Of a DNA stretch of 64,000 nucleotides, positions 60,337 through 64,000 are shown piece by piece (within the stretch, counting starts at the first letter, position 1; every line of letters begins with the position of its first letter). Source of the stretch: CAYVUM01 sp964619055 (GTDB lineage: Bacteria > Pseudomonadota > Alphaproteobacteria > Rhodospirillales > Defluviicoccaceae); the NCBI GenBank assembly GCA_964619055.1, contig CAZUDB010000001.1, positions 87,953-151,952 of the forward strand, read 5' to 3'. The position numbers and the translations under genes are program-made. The notes under the pieces are model-generated. The model saw only the letters and a program-made list of their open reading frames with translations. It made no database searches and was not told the DNA's origin.

Positions 60337-60722
60337 TATTGGAACGCCTCCTCTTCGCGCTCGCGCACGACGACGCGCAAATTGCTGAACGGCTTTTCGA
60401 TCCGCCCGGCCCGCCCACGGGCACGGGCATGGAACCGCTTCATGACGAGGGCCTTGCCGACCACAGCTTCGGCCACATAAAGTCGATCTACGTCCAACTG
60501 ATGGTTGTTCTCCGCATTGGCGATAGCCGACTGCAGCACTTTGCGCACGTCGCTGGCAATGCGCCGACGGCTGAATTGCAGATCGGCCAACGCCCGATCG
60601 CAGCTCTTTCCGCGGATCAGTTGCGCCACCAAGTTAAGCTTTCGCGGGCTAGTGCGCAGATTGCGGACGAGCGCCATGGCCTCGTTATCGGCGACGCGCC
60701 GAGGAGCGGATGGCTTGCCCAT
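60336..60722 (-). CDS. rplV: 50S ribosomal protein L22
   Basis: 128 residues; RTSPRKLNLVAQLIRGKSCD, VLQSAIANAENNHQLDVDRL and the C-terminal LRVVVREREEE are diagnostic. Confidence 0.98.
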   Translation of the reverse strand: MGKPSAPRRVADNEAMALVRNLRTSPRKLNLVAQLIRGKSCDRALADLQFSRRRIASDVRKVLQSAIANAENNHQLDVDRLYVAEAVVGKALVMKRFHARARGRAGRIEKPFSNLRVVVREREEEAFQ

Positions 60723-60724
60723 CG

Positions 60725-61003
60725 CTACTTCCTTTTTGACTTCTTATCGGCCGCGTGACCCTGGTAGGTGCGCGTCGGCGAAAACTCGCCAAACTTGTGG
60801 CCGATCATGTTTTCCGTGACGAGCACGGGAACGAACTTCTTGCCGTTGTGAACGCCAAAGGTCAGGCCAACAAACTGCGGCAGGATGGTCGAACGACGCG
60901 ACCATGTGCGGATGATCTCCTTCCGACCGGACGAGCGGGCCTTCTCCGCCTTACTCAGAAGGTAGCCATCAACAAACGGGCCTTTCCAAACCGAACGCGG
61001 CAT
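60725..61003 (-). CDS. rpsS: 30S ribosomal protein S19
   Basis: 92 residues; MPRSVWKGPFVDGYLL and VLVTENMIGHKFGEFSPTRT identify S19. Two bases before rplV. Confidence 0.98.
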   Translation of the reverse strand: MPRSVWKGPFVDGYLLSKAEKARSSGRKEIIRTWSRRSTILPQFVGLTFGVHNGKKFVPVLVTENMIGHKFGEFSPTRTYQGHAADKKSKRK

Positions 61004-61017
61004 CGCTGATCAGAACC

Positions 61018-61848
61018 TTATTTCTTGACGTGACGGCGACGGATGATGAGCCGGTCCGTCTTCTTGTTGTTGCGGGTGCGCATACCTTTGGTGGGCTTAC
61101 CCCACGGCGTGACCGGATGGCGCCCGCCCGAGGTTCGGCCTTCACCGCCACCGTGGGGATGGTCCACGGGGTTCATGACCACGCCACGCACCGACGGCCG
61201 CTGACCAAGCCAGCGTGAACGACCCGCCTTACCAAGTTTGACGTTTTGCTGATCGGGATTGGAGACAGCACCGATGGTGGCCATGCACTCCGCCCGGATC
61301 ATCCGCAGCTCACCGGAACTCAAGCGGACCTGAGCATAGCCCTGGTCCTTACCGACGAGTTGAACATAAGTTCCTGCCGACCGGGCGATCTGTCCACCCT
61401 TTCCCGGCTTCATCTCCACGTTATGGATGATGGTGCCGACAGGAATATTCTGCATGGGCATGGCGTTGCCCGGCTTGATGTCCACCTGCCGACCGGCGAC
61501 CAAACGGTCACCAACGGCGACACGCTGTGGCGCCAGGATGTACGCCACCTCGCCATCCTCATAGCGGATCAACGCAATGAAGGCGGTGCGATTGGGGTCA
61601 TACTCCAGGCGCTCAACCGTTGCGGCTACGTCGAACTTGCGTCGCTTGAAGTCGATGACACGGTAGCGCCGCTTGTGACCGCCGCCGCGCCGTCGGGCCG
61701 TGATCCGGCCACGGTTGTTGCGACCACCATGCTTGCGCAGCCCCTCAGTGAGTGATTTCTCGGGCTTCCCCTTCCAGAGGGAGCCCCGGGCCACGAGGAC
61801 CAGGCCGCGGCGACCGGGTGTTGTCGGATTGTGCTGCTTCAGTGCCAT
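61018..61848 (-). CDS. rplB: 50S ribosomal protein L2
   Basis: 276 residues; MALKQHNPTTPGRRGLVLV, KSLTEGLRKHGGRNNRGRIT and the peptidyl-transferase-proximal MNPVDHPHGGGEGRTSGGRH are complete. Confidence 0.98.
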   Translation of the reverse strand: MALKQHNPTTPGRRGLVLVARGSLWKGKPEKSLTEGLRKHGGRNNRGRITARRRGGGHKRRYRVIDFKRRKFDVAATVERLEYDPNRTAFIALIRYEDGEVAYILAPQRVAVGDRLVAGRQVDIKPGNAMPMQNIPVGTIIHNVEMKPGKGGQIARSAGTYVQLVGKDQGYAQVRLSSGELRMIRAECMATIGAVSNPDQQNVKLGKAGRSRWLGQRPSVRGVVMNPVDHPHGGGEGRTSGGRHPVTPWGKPTKGMRTRNNKKTDRLIIRRRHVKK

Positions 61849-61860
61849 CGCTGTACGCCC

Positions 61861-62187
61861 TTACAAACCGGTCGTGACGTCAATGGAGTGGCCCTCGGCG
61901 AGCGTGACGATGGCCTTCTTGACATCCGAGCGGACCCCCAACTGGCGGCGAAAGCGCTTTACCTTGCCCTTGCGTCGCAGCGTGTTCACGGCCGTAACAT
62001 CGACCTTGAACAGCGTTTCGACGGCAGCCTTGATCTCGCGTTTGTCGGCATCGAGAGCAACTTCGAACGTAACCTGGTTATACTCCGACAACATGGTCGA
62101 CTTTTCCGTGATCACCGGCCGGCGGATCACTTCGTACATGCGCTCCTGGCTCACGGTGATCGGCTTCGGTCTGTAGGCTCTGCTCAT
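61861..62187 (-). CDS. rplW: 50S ribosomal protein L23
   Basis: 108 residues; VIRRPVITEKSTMLSEYNQV and KVDVTAVNTLRRKGKVKRFR are diagnostic. Overlaps rplD stop by ATGA. Confidence 0.98.
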   Translation of the reverse strand: MSRAYRPKPITVSQERMYEVIRRPVITEKSTMLSEYNQVTFEVALDADKREIKAAVETLFKVDVTAVNTLRRKGKVKRFRRQLGVRSDVKKAIVTLAEGHSIDVTTGL

Positions 62188-62804
62188 CGCAACCGCTCCG
62201 TCAGGGCATCGATGCCATCGCGCGTCAACACCAGCGTTGTGCGTCGCAGAATGTCATAGACATTGGCACCACGGCTCGGCAGAACGTCGATCCCCACAAT
62301 GTTCTTGGCCGCACGGGCAAAGCCGGCATCAATCTCGTTGCCGTCGATAACGAGGGCGGAAGACCAGCCCAATCGCTCCGCATGGGCGGCCAGCACCCTG
62401 GTTTTCGGTTCCGATAACGCTGCGCGATCGATTACCACGACTTCGCCGGCTGCGTACTTAGCCGACAGCGCGACTTTCAAAGCAAGCCGGCGCACCTTCT
62501 TCGGTAAATCGATGGCGTGACTGCGCACCTGCGGGCCATGGGCGATGCCGCCACCACGGAACTGATTGCCCTTCAACGAGCCCTGACGCGCTCGGCCGGT
62601 GCCCTTTTGGCGATAGGGCTTTGCCGATGTCTTGGAGACCTCGTTGCGGCTCTTGACCCTATGGGTCCCGGCCCGCCGGCGGGCCAGTTGCCAATTGACC
62701 GTGCGGGCCAGCAGATCACGGCGCATTTCCACGCCGAAAATGCTGTCATCCAATTCGATGGTCCCAACGGGCTCGTTATCGAGATTCACAACCGAACATT
62801 CCAT
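62184..62804 (-). CDS. rplD: 50S ribosomal protein L4
   Basis: 206 residues; RAGTHRVKSRNEVSKTSAKP, YRQKGTGRARQGSLKGNQFR and GGGIAHGP identify L4. In enterobacteria L4 represses the S10 operon through its leader, which lies outside this window. Confidence 0.98.
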   Translation of the reverse strand: MECSVVNLDNEPVGTIELDDSIFGVEMRRDLLARTVNWQLARRRAGTHRVKSRNEVSKTSAKPYRQKGTGRARQGSLKGNQFRGGGIAHGPQVRSHAIDLPKKVRRLALKVALSAKYAAGEVVVIDRAALSEPKTRVLAAHAERLGWSSALVIDGNEIDAGFARAAKNIVGIDVLPSRGANVYDILRRTTLVLTRDGIDALTERLR

Positions 62805-62810
62805 GGTGGA

Positions 62811-63578
62811 CTAACCCTTATGGGGGGGCTGATCGCCACCGACTTCGAGGGGTTCCGTATCGGGAGCGCCTGAATCCGCCTTACCGCTCGCGCCGGCCGT
62901 CCGGATCGCCGCCGGAAACGGGAGGTCTGCCGGCTTGGGCCGCTTAACAGCATCCCTGATGAGGACGTAGCCGCCCTTCGGTCCCGGTACAGCGCCGCGC
63001 ACAAGAACGAGACCGGCCTCGACGTCGCAATCAACGATCTTCAAGTTCTGCACCGTGACGCGCCGGTTGCCCATGTGACCGGCCATCTTCTTGCCCTTGA
63101 AGATGCGACCAGGGTCCTGGCACTGACCGGTAGAGCCATGGCTGCGGTGGCTGATGGAAACCCCGTGGGTCGCTTCCAAGCCGCTGAAGTTGTGGCGCTT
63201 CATACCGCCTGCAAAGCCTTTGCCGTGGCTTGTTGCAGTGACATCCACGTGCTGGCCAGCGACGAAATGGTCGGCTGTGATTTCAGCACCGACATCGACA
63301 AGCCCATCCTCGTCCACGCGAAACTCAGCCACCTTGCGCTTCGGCTCCACCTTAGCCTTCGCGAAATGACCACGGAGCGGCTTGCTGACGCGCTTGACTT
63401 TGGCCGTGCCCACGCCGAGCTGTACAGCCGTGTAGCCGTCCTGCTCCACGGTTTTCTGGGCCAAGACTTGGCAGGATTCGACGGCAAGTACTGTCACAGG
63501 CACGTGCATGCCGCCGTCGGCGAAGACGCGGGTCATTCCGAGTTTCTTAGCGATCAATCCGGTGCGCATGGCTCGCAT
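62811..63578 (-). CDS. rplC: 50S ribosomal protein L3 with long C-terminal tail
   Basis: 255 residues from ATG 63578 (ATG 63569 is the alternative). MRTGLIAKKLGMTRVF, FAGGMKRHNFSGLEATHGVS and GHMGNRRVTVQNLKIVD are L3 signatures. About 30 residues after LPFPAAIR (AGASGKADSGAPDTEPLEVG...) form a low-complexity tail beyond the usual end. Confidence 0.97.
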   Translation of the reverse strand: MRAMRTGLIAKKLGMTRVFADGGMHVPVTVLAVESCQVLAQKTVEQDGYTAVQLGVGTAKVKRVSKPLRGHFAKAKVEPKRKVAEFRVDEDGLVDVGAEITADHFVAGQHVDVTATSHGKGFAGGMKRHNFSGLEATHGVSISHRSHGSTGQCQDPGRIFKGKKMAGHMGNRRVTVQNLKIVDCDVEAGLVLVRGAVPGPKGGYVLIRDAVKRPKPADLPFPAAIRTAGASGKADSGAPDTEPLEVGGDQPPHKG

Positions 63579-63585
63579 CTGCTGC

Positions 63586-63894
63586 TTAAAGCTTGATTTC
63601 AACATCGACGCCGGCGGCCAAATCGAGCTTCATGAGAGCGTCAACGGTTTGCGGCGTCGGATCGATGATGTCGAGTACCCGCTTGTGGGTTCGGATTTCG
63701 AACTGTTCGCGGGACTTCTTGTCGATGTGGGGCGAACGGAGGACCGTAAACCGCTCGATGCGGGTCGGCAGTGGAATTGGCCCCTTGACCTGTGCGCCCG
63801 TGCGCTTGGCCGTATTCACGATCTCGCGGGCTGATTGGTCCAGCACGCGATGATCGAAGGCCTTGAGGCCGATGCGGATGTTTTGATTATCCAT
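63586..63894 (-). CDS. rpsJ: 30S ribosomal protein S10
   Basis: 102 residues; IRIGLKAFDHRVLDQSAREI, GPIPLPTRIERFTVLRSPHI and KKSREQFEIRTHKRVLDI are diagnostic. First gene of the S10 operon, 56 bases after the tuf stop. Confidence 0.98.
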   Translation of the reverse strand: MDNQNIRIGLKAFDHRVLDQSAREIVNTAKRTGAQVKGPIPLPTRIERFTVLRSPHIDKKSREQFEIRTHKRVLDIIDPTPQTVDALMKLDLAAGVDVEIKL

Positions 63895-63950
63895 TGCTTA
63901 ATCGAAATCCTGACGGTTCCGCCCCTGCTGCGTTCTACCAATCCGCCCAC

Positions 63951-64000
63951 TTACTCGATGATTTTGGAGACGACGCCGGCGCCTACGGTTCGGCCGCCTT
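63951..64000 (-). CDS. tuf: Elongation factor Tu, C-terminal end (partial)
   Basis: The last codons read GGRTVGAGVVSKIIE followed by TAA, the universal EF-Tu C-terminus. The rest lies beyond the window edge. tuf upstream of rpsJ is the usual str/S10 order. Confidence 0.95.
   Translation of the reverse strand, partial: GGRTVGAGVVSKIIE

Noticed and set aside
1..64000. CRISPR arrays, insertion sequences, prophage genes or integrases
   Set aside because: No regularly spaced repeats, transposase or phage-like proteins were found on either strand.

Overview
The window looks like chromosomal DNA of a high-GC alphaproteobacterium, probably of Rhodospirillales type. The grounds are gene content and order: a class I (archaeal-type) lysyl-tRNA synthetase, a mitochondrial-type ATP12 assembly factor, LipB, ArgJ next to a PpiC isomerase and MutT, and the run rplQ-degP-rarA-...-rluC-...-HAD-ATP12 downstream of the S10/spc/alpha ribosomal operons. 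No IS element, integrase, prophage or CRISPR array was seen, and codon use looks even throughout.

Layout. 1-2752: part of a cobalamin cluster (cobJ end, cobM, and opposite them cbiD-cobK). 2891-10595: housekeeping genes (SafE-type membrane protein, aroQ, YbjQ, a YbaY-META envelope protein, a UbiB-like kinase, PepF, an acyl-CoA synthetase). 10644-10677 is a perfect 34-bp palindrome carrying the canonical 16-bp parS centromere core. 11183-18527: a caspase-like periplasmic protein, a PpiC isomerase, argJ-mutT-molybdopterin-domain protein, a small membrane protein with a histidine phosphatase, and an SDR. 18631-21238: two paralogous PEP-CTERM-type secreted proteins, each with its own sigma-54 promoter, two upstream 17-bp sites at nearly identical spacing, and its own GC-rich terminator. 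21363-29323: a C-P lyase island (phnGHIJKL, with phnF, phnM and a PhnZ-like HD oxygenase on the other strand). 29410-32659: lysS, a DapA-family aldolase and an SDR. 32932-37245: a hybrid histidine kinase with internal REC and Hpt domains plus a PleD-like diguanylate cyclase. 37380-41573: a MerR regulator, mgtE, tRNA-Leu(GAG), lipB and a second diguanylate cyclase with a decayed zinc-sensor domain. 41583-48282: acylphosphatase, ATP12, HAD phosphatase, an ArsP-like permease with an ArsR regulator, rluC, a second HAD protein and rarA. 48264-64000: degP followed (reading upstream) by the complete alpha, spc and S10 ribosomal operons with rpoA, adk and secY, ending in the 3' end of tuf.

How the parts work together. 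The phn genes form a carbon-phosphorus lyase pathway (PhnGHIJ core, PhnK/PhnL ATPases, PhnM pyrophosphohydrolase) under a GntR regulator. An oxidative C-P cleaving HD enzyme sits in the same cluster without its usual hydroxylase partner. The kinase and PleD-like protein form a plausible phosphorelay to cyclic di-GMP. The PEP-CTERM pair is most likely co-regulated by one sigma-54 activator (PrsR type in other bacteria) encoded outside the window.

The most notable signals are the duplicated sigma-54/enhancer architecture of the PEP-CTERM pair, the isolated parS palindrome, the complete PhnZ-type active site within a C-P lyase cluster, and a cyclase whose zinc ligands are lost and whose ribosome binding site lies in a hairpin.
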